Translations under genes and position numbers: made by a program
DNA from: Acestrorhynchus altus
Lineage: Eukaryota; Chordata; Actinopteri; Characiformes; Acestrorhynchidae
Assembly (NCBI GenBank): GCA_034509495.1
Contig: CM067521.1
Coordinates: forward strand, 1,082,656 to 1,146,655
DNA length: 64,000 bases
Direction of reading: 5' to 3'
Shown here: piece by piece, positions 13,001 to 26,800 of the stretch
Layout of the letters: every line of letters starts with the position of its first letter
Numbering within the stretch: position 1 is the stretch's first letter
The notes under the pieces: generated by a model
The model's database searches: none
Seen by the model: the letters and a program-made list of their open reading frames with translations, nothing else
What the model was told of the DNA's origin: nothing

Positions 13001-16000
13001 AGAGTGCTCTGGACCTCAGACTGGGACAAAGGTTTTTCTTCCAACAGGACAACGACCCTAAACACACAGCCAAGATAACAAAGGAGTGGCTTCAGGACAA
13101 CTCTGTGAATGTCCTTGAGTGTCCCAGACAGAGTCCGGATTTAAACCCAACTGAACATCTCTGGAGATATTTAAAAATGTCTGTGCACCAACGCTCCCCA
13201 TACAATCTGATAGAGCTTGATTAGTTCAGCAAAGAAGAATGAGAACCTTCCCAAAATTAGTTTTCTCATTTTTAATTTTTTTTACATTTTATACTGTAAT
13301 TCTCATCACAACACATCCACATCCAGTGCATCCGGAAAGTAATGACAGTGCTTCACTTTTTGCACATTCTTACAAACGTTATTCCAACATGGATTCAATT
13401 CATTTTCCCCTTTTAACTCGACACACGGTATCCCACGATGACAAAGTGAGAAAAGATTGAGTTTTTTGTAAATTTATAAATAAATAAAATACAAAAATTA
13501 CATACATTTTTACGTACATTTTCACAGCCTTTGCTCAATACTTTGTTGAAGCTCTTTTAGCAGCAATTACAGCTTCAAGTCAAGTTTGTTGCTACAAGCA
13601 GGGCAGCTTTTTTTGGTTATTTTTGCTTTTGTCAGACTAATATCTTTACGTGAAATTATTTAAATATATATTTCACAAAATACTATGCAGTTTTATTTTA
13701 TAACCATAACATCGGTGGACATTACTGTTTTTTTTGGCATATTTTATTAAAATAATTACAAAATTACAAATATCAGTAGGAAATATGTGGATGTGTTATA
13801 GTAATAGAATTAGAGTGTAAAATGAAAACTCTATGGAGTGATTTCCATCCAAACCCAGGCATTTGCTGCTGTTGTTACAGAATCTACGGGCTTTTTGGCT
13901 GATGGTCGTTTTGATCATTGAGTTTGATTGTTAGGGTATTTCACAAAGCAATATACTGAGCGTATACGTTTCTATAAGAGAAGGATGCTGCAGCTGCATG
14001 CAGGCAGGACATCACACTGACCGTGGTGTTATTTCTGGACCATCTGGTGGACTGGCCTGTGGGGACGTTCATGTGATAACATGCACTGCTTGCGTGTAAA
14101 TGACATTGTTATTAAAACACCTGAGCATGTTGGGTGGTTTTGTTTCCAGAGGCACTGGCTGGTGGTTGAACGTTAGGATGGACGTTGGGGATGCACCAGT
14201 TTGGGAATTCTGAGAATATCCAGTATTCTCCATGTATGACTCGAACCCTGCCGATGTAACGGATTGTAAATGCATCATGATTTATGTTGGACGTTGGGGA
14301 CTAACTGAGACTTGGGGTCTTAAAGGATACCGTTGAATACGTACAGGTCCACAGTTGGTATATTTGTTACATTGTATTCTTTCCTGCAAACTTTACTGTG
14401 TCCTGTACTCATCACGTACGTGGGCTACGCTCCCATATACTGGACACTGATTGGTTTGCAGAGCGAGGCGGTGTGCTATCAGGCGTTGTGCCGTTCGTGT
14501 GCATCATCTGTGACGCCCGTACAGTTGCATTATGAGTGGGCAGCTGTGGCCTGGGGGTTCGAGAACCAGCCATGTGACTAGAAGTTTGCTGGTTCGATTC
14601 CCTGACCTAGCTGGACATGACTGAAGTGCCCTTGAGCAAGACACTGAACTCCCCAGCTGTGGATAGGGCTGCTCACTACTCCGGGTACGTGTGATCACTG
14701 ATCACCAGTGTGTGAACTCACTAGTGTGTGTGTTTATCAAGTTCCCATGTGTGCAGCACGGTGGGTTGATGTGGGACCCACATCGGGAGTCAGATTTCAG
14801 CACAACACTGGTACTTCAACCTCCTGTAACTGGTCTGAAAGTCCAAACCATCCGAAAACTTTTCACACCATCAATGAGTTCAGTTGATCTGAACCGAGAC
14901 AACCACTTTAAGTCACACCAGATTCTGGTCTTTTGGTCTGGGGTCCGTGGCACTTCTCACACCTGCTATTTTGGTTTGGACCAAACTGCAAGATTTGAAT
15001 GTCCGGACCCAACAACAGTCACATGATACGCGTGACAGTCTTGTGTCATCCGTCGTGACATAACATTTTGAACGGCTGCTCGTGTCAGAGGTTACTCTGT
15101 TTGAGGAATTAGGCCAAGTGTTGTGTCCAAATGTGACCTTATATCAAAAATAATTAGTATAATAAAATAATAAGTGTGCAGTTGGGACAAGATTTGGAGC
15201 CAGACTCAACTGCTCATTTGGTTAGACCCGCCCCCACCTTTAAACAACTGGACAACAGGATTCTGAGACCGCCCTCACAGAGCATAATGTCTGGGTCTGT
15301 TCCAGACCAGGGTATCGATCGCTGCATTCCTATGTGTAACCACGCCTTCATACGATATATCGCAGAACAATGTTAAAATCTGATTTCAGGGGAAACTATG
15401 TTTTGCGAGTATTAGCACAGGGAAAATGAACTGTTGGAGTTCGGTACAGTGTAATTACCTAGTACTAGCGGTTTGATGGTATCAATAAGTCTTTCCATTA
15501 TCCAGGTACGGTGTGGGAAAATCATAGGAAGGTGTTTAATTGACACATCACACAAACATCTGACTTTTGGGCTACACAAAATATGATTCTGGACATACAC
15601 TGTCAGTTTCCCGGACAGAGACTTAACCTAGTCCTGCACTAACTGCCAGTCTGAACAGAGATCTTCACCCAGGCTTAATCCCATCCCCAAATGTCCATTT
15701 GTTTGTGGACACCCCTTTTAATTCAACATTCATCTACTTTAAGTTGCACCCATTGCTGACGTGCAAATGCACACACAGTGTAACAAATCCCTGTAGAGAA
15801 GTACTGCCAAAAGTATAGGACTCTCTGGAGCAGATAAACAACATGACTCTATTGTCTCCATGTCTAATAGCAGGTGTGGACTAGAGGGTATAAAGACCCC
15901 CAGCATTGAGCTGTGGAACAGTGGAACTGTGTTCTCTGGAATGATGGAGCGCCATACAGGACTTTTGAGATGGATGAGTTGTGGGTGAGGTGAGGTGGTA

Positions 16001-17775
16001 ATTGTGCTTGTTGCTGAGGGTAGGGTGAATAGGAGGATGTCCCAACACTACTAATCTATAGTGTGCTGGTTTAAATATACATTTATATAGTTTATAATTC
16101 TATTATTGCTAGAGATGCCAGATCATTGCACAGGTTCGAATCATTATTGGCGGGGTTGGACCGGTGATGCTGCTGGAGGGGACATGTTCAGAGCAGCAAC
16201 ATTGTTATTGGCTGTGCTGCCGGATTTGGTGGGGACACGCGTGGCTTAGCAGTGGTGTTATTGGCACCGGTAGGTACCGTGTGTTGGAAATGCGCATTAT
16301 GCTGAGTCTTTTCTATTTTTCTGACTGAGGGTTCGGATCCAACCCTGTACGAGTCGTTGTACAAGGTGATCAGTGTGTTTATCCCCATCGTCCTCATGGT
16401 GGGGGGGAAATGTGGGTTTAGGTCAGAAAGACTCGTCCTGCTGCAGCGTAAAACAGGTTCCGCCTCAGCTCCACATGGTGCTGTTTGTTGTTGTGCGGGA
16501 GGGTGTGTTTGCTCTGCCCCTCTAAGGTGGTAATGAATGACATCATCGCTCTCTCTGTGTCTGCAGGGCACAGAGCCAGTCTGGGGTAGCATCGCAGCCT
16601 GTCTGATATGAATCCCTTTACACAGAGGATCTGAATGCAGTATGTTTAGCTGCGTAATGTCAAACTCCCGTTATTAACTGACTGAAACGGTGTAAAACAC
16701 ACTCGCACACTTTCTCACCTCATTCCCTCACACCTGATCTCTCTGCCTGCCACTGGTGGGCGTCATTTCTCGTATGGAAATGAAGAAAAGAAAAAGGGAT
16801 CCTAGCAAATGTGTGATAAAGCAAGATGCACTGTTTGCTGTTTCTTCCTACATTTGATTTTACCAACACCAGAACATCCTTAACCAATCTGTCTATCTGT
16901 TTCTGTGATCTTCAACCGTCAGGAGCCCACACTGCAGTCACACTGACATGGTGGTGGTGTGTTAGTGTGTGTTGCGCTGGTATGAGTGGATCAGACACAG
17001 CAGTGCTGCTGGAGTGTTTAAACCCCTCAGCGTCCTGTGGGCAGCGTCCTGTGAGCACTGATGAAGGACTAGAGGACGACCAACACAAACTGTGCAGAAA
17101 CAGATGAGCTTCTGTCTCTGACTTTACATCTACAAGGTGGAGACATTCGGTAGGAGTGTCTGATAGAGTGGACAGTGAGTGAACAGAGGGTTAAGACACT
17201 GTCTGATCCACTAATACCAGAGCAACACACACTAAAACCACCATGTCAATGTGAATGCAGTGCTGAGATGTTTAAAGATGGATCTCAGCTTCATAGAATT
17301 CGATATGGCGACACCTGGGTCAGCATACATTTTTACTTCATGCTTTCACTGAACTGTGAGGTCCAAACTGGAGCAAACCAAGCTGTGACCTTTTGCGTAC
17401 CGTTGCAGACAGTCAAATTTCAGCTCTTTGAAAATGCTGACATCATGAAGCACGACTGTTGCTGACTGACAGCTTACTTTTGATTGCACAGCATCTTTTT
17501 AGCTAGAACATTGGAAAAAACATACATGCAATGTTTGGTTTGTATTTTAGGCAAAAGTCAATGTTGCAGCATTGATTAACAAGCAATACAGTATGTCGTC
17601 CTGGTCCCCAGTGCTTCCTGCAAACTGGGAGACTGTTTGTGGAGGGTCCTGCCGCTTACATCAACTATTAATGAGCTTATCCATCTAAAGGCCTGCCGGT
17701 CAGGGTGACCACGGGAAATATTGTTGATTAGACACAAATCATGATAGAGTGTGAAGATATACTCCATAGGGAATG

Positions 17776-17810
<35 letters not shown>

Positions 17811-20800
17811 GCCTACACTCATGCAATGATTGTTTTCTATAGAAACATTGCAGCTCAATTGCCTCAAATAGGATGTGTAAACAGTTCTTTTCCTGGTTAA
17901 AGGTTCTTCAGAAGGTTCTACAGAAGCATTAAGGGTCCACCTCTCACTCCTTTTCAGTGTGTTTTATTCACAACAGTCTAAAAATATCCTTTTGACCCCC
18001 CCTCTTAACTGGAGTTATTTGCAACAAACCCATTGGCATTGTAACTGCCATGCTGCACCTTAGCAACTGACACCTATACCATGGCAACACCTTAGCAACT
18101 ACTTAGCAAGCCCCTATCAACACCTCACCTCTTTACCACCTGGCAACAGCATAACAATCATCCTCTTGGCATTGTAACCGCAAAGCTGCACCTTAGCAAC
18201 TAACAGCTACACCATAGGAACCACTTAACCTTAACAACTGAATTTGTTTTTGAGACAATGCAGTCTCACCATCAGTGTTAACATCATACTGCTTCAGAAT
18301 AAGTGTGTGATGTTTTCTAACACCGTCCTCTTGATTATGAGTATTTACAGTGTGTGGTGTTATATTCAAAGGCTGTATCATAAAGACGGTACTAGGTGCT
18401 TAGAGACATGTAAACAGTGTCTCGCTGGGTACAGAGTTAGATTATACATGAACAAAACCCATTAGTGGGAAACCCAATTAACAGGCAGCTTGTTTTTATT
18501 GGCTGGCCATCAGCAGGGGGAAGGACGGCTGTGTATTTCCTCTTTAAATCAATATGGGAAAGGCCCTCCACTGGGAAGCGTGCAGTTGCAGACCCTCTGA
18601 ATGGAATAAGGGACAGCATGGGGACGGGAAAGGGAGCAGGGGGTCACTGCTGTAAGCAGTAGAAGGGTATAGTCATTAATGCAGCAGAGTGCATCCCTAA
18701 ATCACCACACACACACTGCAGATCACATTGAGCTGTTTAGTCATCTCTAATAGACTTCTAAATGAGCTTCCTCACACTAGGACACTATAGGACACACTGG
18801 GACACGCTAGGACATGCAGGATCACACTGGGACACACTAGGACACTATAGGACACACTGGATCATACTACGACACTGGTACACAGTAGGACACTATGGGA
18901 CACACTGGTAAACAGGAGGACCCTATAGGACACACTGGTGCACAGTAGGACACTATAGGAAAAACTGGTACACAGTAGGACACTATAGGACACATATTGG
19001 TGCACATTAGGACACTATAGAAAACAGTAGGACACACAATCACACTGGGACACGTTAGAACACACTTGGACACATTAGGACACACTGCAACACACTAGGA
19101 CATACTGGGACACATTAGAACACCTTTGTTTAGAGTTTACTGCTGTAGTTAATGCAAGTCAATTTACGCAGTGTTTTGGTGGGATAGGTGTGATACTAAC
19201 AGAAGGACAGTCGACTGTCAGCATGCAGTGTTTTGGTAGGATAGCTGTAAAGGTAAAGGACTGACAGTCAATTTACACAGTGTTTTGGTGGGATAGCTGT
19301 GATACTAACACGAGATATGCAGTGTTTTGACAGGATATCTATGATACTATCAGACTGACAATCGATTCTTGCAGTGTTTTGGTAGGATAACTGTGATAAT
19401 ATCAGACTGACAGTTGATTTATGTAGTGTTTTGTTAGAATAGCTGTGATACAGACTGACAGTCGATTTACGCACTGTTTTGGTAGGAATCGCTGTGATAC
19501 TAACAGACTGACAGTCGGTTTATGCAGAGTTTTTATTAGGATAGCCGTGATGCTACCAGACTTGCAGTCGATTTACGCAGTGTTTTGGTAGGATAGCTGT
19601 GTTATTAACAGACTTAAAGTCCATTTACGGAGTGTTTTGGTAAGATAGCTGTGATACTGACAGACTCACAGTCGAGATACGCAGTGTTTTGCTAGGATAG
19701 CTGTGATGGTAACAGACTGACAGTCAATTTACGCAGTGTTTTAGTGGGATAGCTGTGATACAGACTGACAGTCGAATTTCACAGTGTTTTAGTGGGATAG
19801 CTGTGATACAGACTGTCATTCGAGATATGCAGTGTTTTGGAAGGACAGCTGTGATACAGACTGACAGTCGTTTTACGCATTGTTTTGGTAGGATAGGTGT
19901 GAAAATATCAAGCTGGCAGTCCAATTATGCAGTGTTTTGGTAGGATAGCTGAGATGCTAACAGACTGACAGTCTATATACACCGTGTTTTGGAAGGATAG
20001 CTGTGCTACTAACCGACTGACAGTCGATTTACGCAGTGTTTTGGTAGGATAGCTGTGATACTAACATACTGACAGGTGAGATATGCAGTGTTTTGGTAGG
20101 ATAGCTGAGATGCTAACAGACTGACAGTCTATATACACCGCGTTTTGGAAGGATAGCTGTGCTATTAACCGACTGACCGTCGATTTATGCTGTGTTTTGG
20201 TAGGATAGCTGTGATACTAACACACTGACAGTTGATGTACGCAGTGTTTTGCAACCAGTGTATTGTTATAGTGGGATAGCTGTGATGTTAAGAGACTGAC
20301 AGTCGATTTACCCAGAGTTTTGGTAGGATAGCTGTGATACTAACATACTGACAGGTGAGATATGCAGTATTTTGGTAGGATAGCTATGATACAGACTGAC
20401 AGTTGCTTTATGTAGTGTTTTGGTTGGATAGCTGTCAAACTAACAGACTGACAGTCAATGTACGCAGTATTTTGGTAGGATAGGTGATTATAATAGACTG
20501 ACAGTTGATATAATCAGTGTTTTGGTAGAATAGCTGTAATACTAAGAGACTGACAGTTGAGATATACAGTGTTTTGCTAGGATAGCTGTGATGGTAACAG
20601 ACTTATAGTCTATTTACACCATGTTTTGGTAGAATAGCTGTGATACAGACTGACAGTCGATATATTTAGTGTTTTGGTAGGATAACTGTGATGGTAACAG
20701 ACTCAGTCGATTTATGCAGTGTTTTAGTGGTATAGCTGTGATACAGACTGACAGTCGATTTACGCAGTGTTTTGGTAGGATAGCTATGATACAGACTGTC

Positions 20801-23800
20801 AGTCGAGATATGCAGTGTTTTGGAAGGACAGCTGTGATACAGACTGACAGTCGTTTTAAGCATTGTTTTGGTAGGATAGGTGTGAAAAAATCAAGCTGGC
20901 AGTCGATTTACGCAGTGTTTTGGTAGGATAGCTGTGATACACATTGACAATTGATGTACGCAGTGTTTTGCTACCAGTGTTGTGTGTTAGTGGGATAACT
21001 GTGATGTTAAGAGACTGACAGTCGATTTATGCAGGGTTTTGGTAGAATAGCTGTGATACTAACAGACTGACAGTCAGTTTACATAATTTTTTGGTAGGAT
21101 AGCTGTGATAATATCAGACTGACAGTTGATTTATGCAGTGTTTTGGTAGGATAGCTGTGATACAGACTGACAGTCGATTTACGCACTGTTTTGGTAGGAT
21201 AGCTGTGATATTAACACACTGACAGTCGATTTCTGCAGTGTTTTGGTTGAATAGCTGTGATACTAACAGACTCACAGTCGAGATACACAGTGTTTTGCTA
21301 GGATAGCTGTGATGGTAACAGACTGACAGTCTGTTTACGCAGTGTTTTAGTGGGATAGCTGTGATACAGACTGACAGTCGATTTACATAGTGTTTTGGTA
21401 GGATAGCTGTGATACAGACTGTCATTCAAGATATGCAGTGTTTTGTTAGGATATGCAGTGTTTTGGTTGGACTGTCAGTCTGTATCAGTCGGTTTATGCA
21501 GTGTTTTGGTAGGATAGCTATGATACTAACACATTGACAGTCAATTTACAGTGTTTTAGTGGGATAGCTGTGATACAGACTGACAGTCAAGATATGCAGT
21601 GTTTTGGAACAGTCATTTTACACATTGTTTTGGTAGGATTGGTGTGAAAATATCAAGCTGGCAGTCGATTTATGCAGTGTTTTGGTAGGATATCTGTGAT
21701 GCTAACAGACTGACAGTCTGTTTACAGTGTTTTGTTAGGATAGATGTGATGCTGACACACTGACAGTTGATTTATGCAGTGTTTTCTTTGGACACCTGTG
21801 ATACTAAACCAAATGACAGTCAATTTACGCAGTGTTTTGGTAGGATTTGTGTGAAAATATCAAGCTGGCAGTTGATTTATGCAGTGTTTTGGTAGGATAG
21901 CTGTGATGCTAACAGACTGACAGTTTGTTTACACAGTGTTTTGGTATGATAGCTGTGATGCTGACACGCTGACAGTTGATTTATGCAGAGTTTTAGTGGG
22001 ATAGCTGTGATACTAACAGACTGATAGTCGATTTATACAGTGTTCTGGTTTGATAGTTGTGATGCTAACAGACTGACAGTCGATTTATGCAGTGTTTTGT
22101 TATGGTAACTGTGATGGTAACAGACTGACAGTCGATTTACACAGTATTTGGTAGGATGTCTGTAATACTAAAAGACTGACAGTCGATTTACACGGTATTT
22201 TGGTAGGATGTCTGTGATACAGACTGACAGTCGACATATACAGTGTTTTGGTATGATATCTCTGATGGTAACAGACTGACATTTGATTTACGCAGTATTT
22301 TGATAGGATAGCTGTAATGCCAACAGACTGACAGTCAATTTATGCAGTGTTTTGGTGGGATAACTGTGATAGAAACTGACAGTTGAGCAATGGAGTGTTT
22401 TGGAAGGATAGCTGTGATACAGACTGACAGCCAAATTATGCAGTGTTTTAGTGGGATAGCTGTGATGGTAACAGACTGACAGTCTTTGTATGAAGTGTTT
22501 TGGTAGGATAGGTGTGAAAATATCAAGCTAGCAGTCAATTTACGCAGTGTTTCGGTAGGATAGTTGTGATATTATTACACTGAGTCAGTTTACGCAGTGT
22601 CTTGGTAGGATAGCTGTAATATTAACTGGTTGACAGTCGATTTATGTAGTGTTTTGGTAGGAAAACTGTGATACAGACTGCCAGTCCAGATATGCAGTGT
22701 TTTGGTAGGATAGCTTTGATTGTAACAAACTGACAGTCGAGATATACAGTGGTTTGGTAGGATAGCTGTGATACAGACTGACAGTCGATTTATGCAGTGT
22801 TTTGGTAGGATAGCTGTGATGTTAACACACTGACAGTCAATTTACATTGTGTTTTGGTGGGCTAGTAGTGATGTTAACACACTGACATTCAATTTATGCA
22901 GTGTTCTGGTGGGATAGCTGTCATGCTAACAGACTGACAGTCGATTTACGCAGTGTTTCAGTACAATAGCTATGCTACTTACACTGACAGTCGATTTGCA
23001 CAGTGTTTTGTTAGGATAGCTGTGATGGTAACAGACTGACAGTCAATTTACATAGTGTTTTGGTAAGATAGCTGTGATACTAACAGACTGACAGTCGATT
23101 TGTGCAGTGTTTTGGTAAGATAGCTGTGATACTAACAGACTGACATTCAATTAACGCAGTGTCTTGGTGGTATAGCCGTAATGCTACCAGACTGAGTCAA
23201 TTTACCCAGAGTTTTGGTAGGATAGCTGTGATAAAGACTGACAGTCAAGATACGCAGTGTTTTGGTAAGTTAACTGTGATGGTCATAGACTGACAGTCGA
23301 TTTACTTAGTGTTTTGGTAGGGTAACTGATGGTAATAGACTGACAGTCGATTTCTGTTTTGGTGGGATAGCTGTGATAATTATAGAATGATAGTAGATTT
23401 ACACAGTGATTTAGTAGGATAACTGATGGTTACAGACAGACAGTCGAGATATGTAGAGTTTTGGTAAGATAGCTGTGATGTTAACAGACTGACAGTCCAT
23501 TTACACAGTGTTCTGGTAGGAGAACTGTGATGTTAACAGACTTACAGTCTATTTCTTTAGAGTTTTGGTGGGATAGCTGTGACAGTTACAGAATGACAAT
23601 CAATTTACAAAGTGTTTTTGGTAGGATAGCTATCATACTAACAGACTGACAGCTGAGATATGCAATGTTTGGTAAGATAGCTGTGACAGTAACAGACTGA
23701 CAGTGGATTTACTCAGTACTTTGGTAGGATAGCTGTGATGGTAATAGACTGACAGTCAATTTACAGTGTTTTGGTAGTATAGCTGTCATACTAACAGACT

Positions 23801-26800
23801 GACAGCTGATTTATGAAGTGTTTTGGCAGGTTAGCTGTGATGCTGACAGACTGACAGTTGATTTATGCAGTGTTTTGTTGGGATAGCTATGATGTTAACA
23901 TATTGACAGTCAATTTATGCAGTGGTTTGGTAGGAAAGCTGTGATGCTAACAGACTGACAGTAGATTTATGCAGTGTTTTGGTTGGATAGCTGTGATACA
24001 GACTGACAGTTGATTTATGCAGTGTTTTGGTGCGATAAGTGTGATTCTAACAGACTGAAAGTTGAGATATGCAATGTTTTGGTAGGATAGCTGTGACACT
24101 AACAGACTGACAGTCGACTTATGAAGTGTTTTGGTTGGATAGCTGTGATGCTTACTGGCTGACAATTTAGTGTTTTGGTTGGATACCTTTGATACTAACA
24201 AACTGACAGTCAAGACATACAGTGTGTTGATAGTATAGCTGTGATACAGACTGAGTTGATTTACGCAGTGTTTTGGTAGGATAGCTGTAATACTAACAGA
24301 CTGACTGTTGATTTATGCAGGGTTTTGGTAGGATTACTGTGATGCTAACAGACTTACAGTCTATTTACACAGTGTTTTGGTAGGATAGCTATGATGTTAA
24401 GAGACTGACAGTCGATTTACACAGTTCTTTGGTAGGATAACTGTGATGGTAATAGACTGACAGTTGATTTTGGCAGTGTTTCAGTGGGATTGCTGTGATA
24501 ATTACAGACAGACAGTCTATTTACTCAGTTTGTTGGTGGCATAGCTGTGGTGTTAACAGACTGACAGTCAATTTACGTAGTGTTTTGGTAGGATAGCTGT
24601 GATACAGACTGTCAGTCGATATATGCAGTGTTTTGGAAGGACAGCTGTGAACCAGACTGACAGTCATTTTACGCATGGTTTTGGTAGTACAGCTGTGATA
24701 TTAACAGACTGACAGTCAAGATACACAGTGTTTTGCTAGTATAGCTGCGATGCTAACAGACTGACAGTTGATTTACGCAGTGTTTTTGTAGGATAGCTGT
24801 GATGGTAACAGACTGACAGTTGAGATACGCAGTGTTTTGGTAGGATAGCGGTGATGTTAATAGACTGACAGTCGATTTCTGCAGTGTTTTTTTGTAGGAT
24901 AACTGTGTTGGTAATAAACTGACAGGTGATTTATGCAGTGTTTTGGTAGGACAGCTGTGATACTAAACCAACTGACAGTCAATTTACACAGTGATTTCGT
25001 AGGATAGCTGTGATGTTAAGAGACTGAAAGTCGATTTACGCAGTGCTTTGGTAGGATAACTGTGATGGTAATAGACTGACAGTTGATTTCGGCAGTGTTT
25101 CGGTGGGATTTCTGTGATAATTACAGACAGTCTATTTACACAGTTTGTTGGTGGCAAAGCTGTGGTGTTAACAGACTGACAGTCAATTTACACAGTGCTT
25201 TGGTAGGATAGCTGTGACACTAACAGACTGACAGTCGATTTACTCTGTTTTGGTAGGATAGCTGGGGTGCTTATGGGCTGACAGTCAAGATATGCTGTGT
25301 TTTGCTAGTATAGCTGCGATGCTAACAGACTGACAGTTGAGATACGCAGTGTTTTGGTATGATAGCTGTGATGGTAACAGACTGACAGTTGAGATACGCA
25401 GTGTTTTGGTATGATAGCGGTGATGTTAATAGACTGACAGTTGAGATACGCAGTGTTTTGGTATGATAGCTGTGATGGTAAGAGACTGACAGTTGAGATA
25501 CGCAGTGTTTTAGTATGATAGCTGTGATGGTAACAGACTGACAGTTGAGATACGCAGTGTTTTAGTATGATACCTGTGATGGTAACAGACTGACAGTTGA
25601 GATACGCAGTGTTTTGGTATGATAGCTGTGATGGTAACAGACTGACAGTTGAGATACGCAGTGTTTTAGTATGATAGCTGTGATGGTAACAGACTGACAG
25701 TTGAGATACGCAGTGTTTTGGTAGGATAGCTGTGATGTTAATAGACTGACAGTCGATTTCTGCCGGTTTTTTTTGTAGGATAACTGTGTTGGTAATAAAC
25801 TGACAGGTGATTTATGCAGTGTTTTGGTAGGACAGCTGTGATACTAAACCAACTGACAGTCAATTTACACAGTGATTTGGTAGGATAGCTGTAATACTAA
25901 CAGATTGACAGTTGAGATACGCAGTGTGTTTTTTTCAGGATAGCTGTGATGTTATCAGACTGACAGTTGATTTACGCAGTGTTTTGTTAGGATAACTGTA
26001 ATACTAACAAACTGACAATTGAGATACACAGTGTTTTGGTGGGATCGCTGTGATACTAACAGACTGACAGTCGACATTCGCAGTGTTTTGGTAGGATCAC
26101 TTTGATACAGACTGACAGTGTAAGTATGAGTGTTTTAGTAGGATATCTGTGATGCTAACAGACTGACAGTCGAGATTTGCAGTGTTTTTTTAGTATAGCT
26201 GTGACACTAGCAGACTGACAGTCGATTTATGCAGATTTTTGTTAGGATAGCTGTATACTCACTATTGAGATACACAGTGTTTTGGTGGGATAGCTGTGAC
26301 ACTAGCAGACTGACAGTCGAGTTTTGGTAGGATAGCCAAAGATTTTTTTTCAGTTTGGTCACGTGACATTTGATTCGCGGCCTTTCAGAAGACGAAGTGA
26401 TTGAGTGAATTGGCAGGCGTCCTAATATTTTTGTCCACATAGCGTAAGTGAAGTGTGAGGAAATGGGTAAATTCGGTACATCATGAACGTATGTTTTAAA
26501 CGGTGGTCCTGAAATGTCTGTTCAGTTCGAATTTCTGTCTTTATAACATAATATCAGAAAGCCTTCTGTGTGATTTTGCTTATAGGGTTCAACCAGCGAG
26601 GCAGCACCCTCTATTATCTAATGCATCATAAACACATCACTGTTTATATACATGTATCACTATGACATAAGGCCCACACCACCCAGTGACCGAATACAGA
26701 GCAGGCAGGGTATTAGTAATGCTGCATGCAGTAGTAATATTTAGCTGGAGAGGAGCCATGGGTGAGTCCAGTGCAATATCCGCTTCCCCTCTTCGCAGCT

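Noticed and set aside
12871..13224. 117-codon transposase frame as a functional gene
   Set aside because: It lacks the DNA-binding domain and the first catalytic Asp because of an internal deletion, so it is annotated as part of a dead element.
14570..14640. tRNA gene, because of a good B box
   Set aside because: No cloverleaf or A box at the correct spacing; downstream SINE core sequence shows it is a retroposon.
19140..26335. CRISPR-like or coding interpretation of the repeated units
   Set aside because: Units are contiguous with no unique spacers, and the host is a vertebrate. Short open frames on both strands follow from the repeat and contain frequent stops.
26750..26775. Kozak-like ATGG before GTGAGT as an alternative phf2 first exon
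   Set aside because: Four coding bases would give the wrong phase for exon 2 (which needs two leftover bases), and nothing else marks a promoter there.
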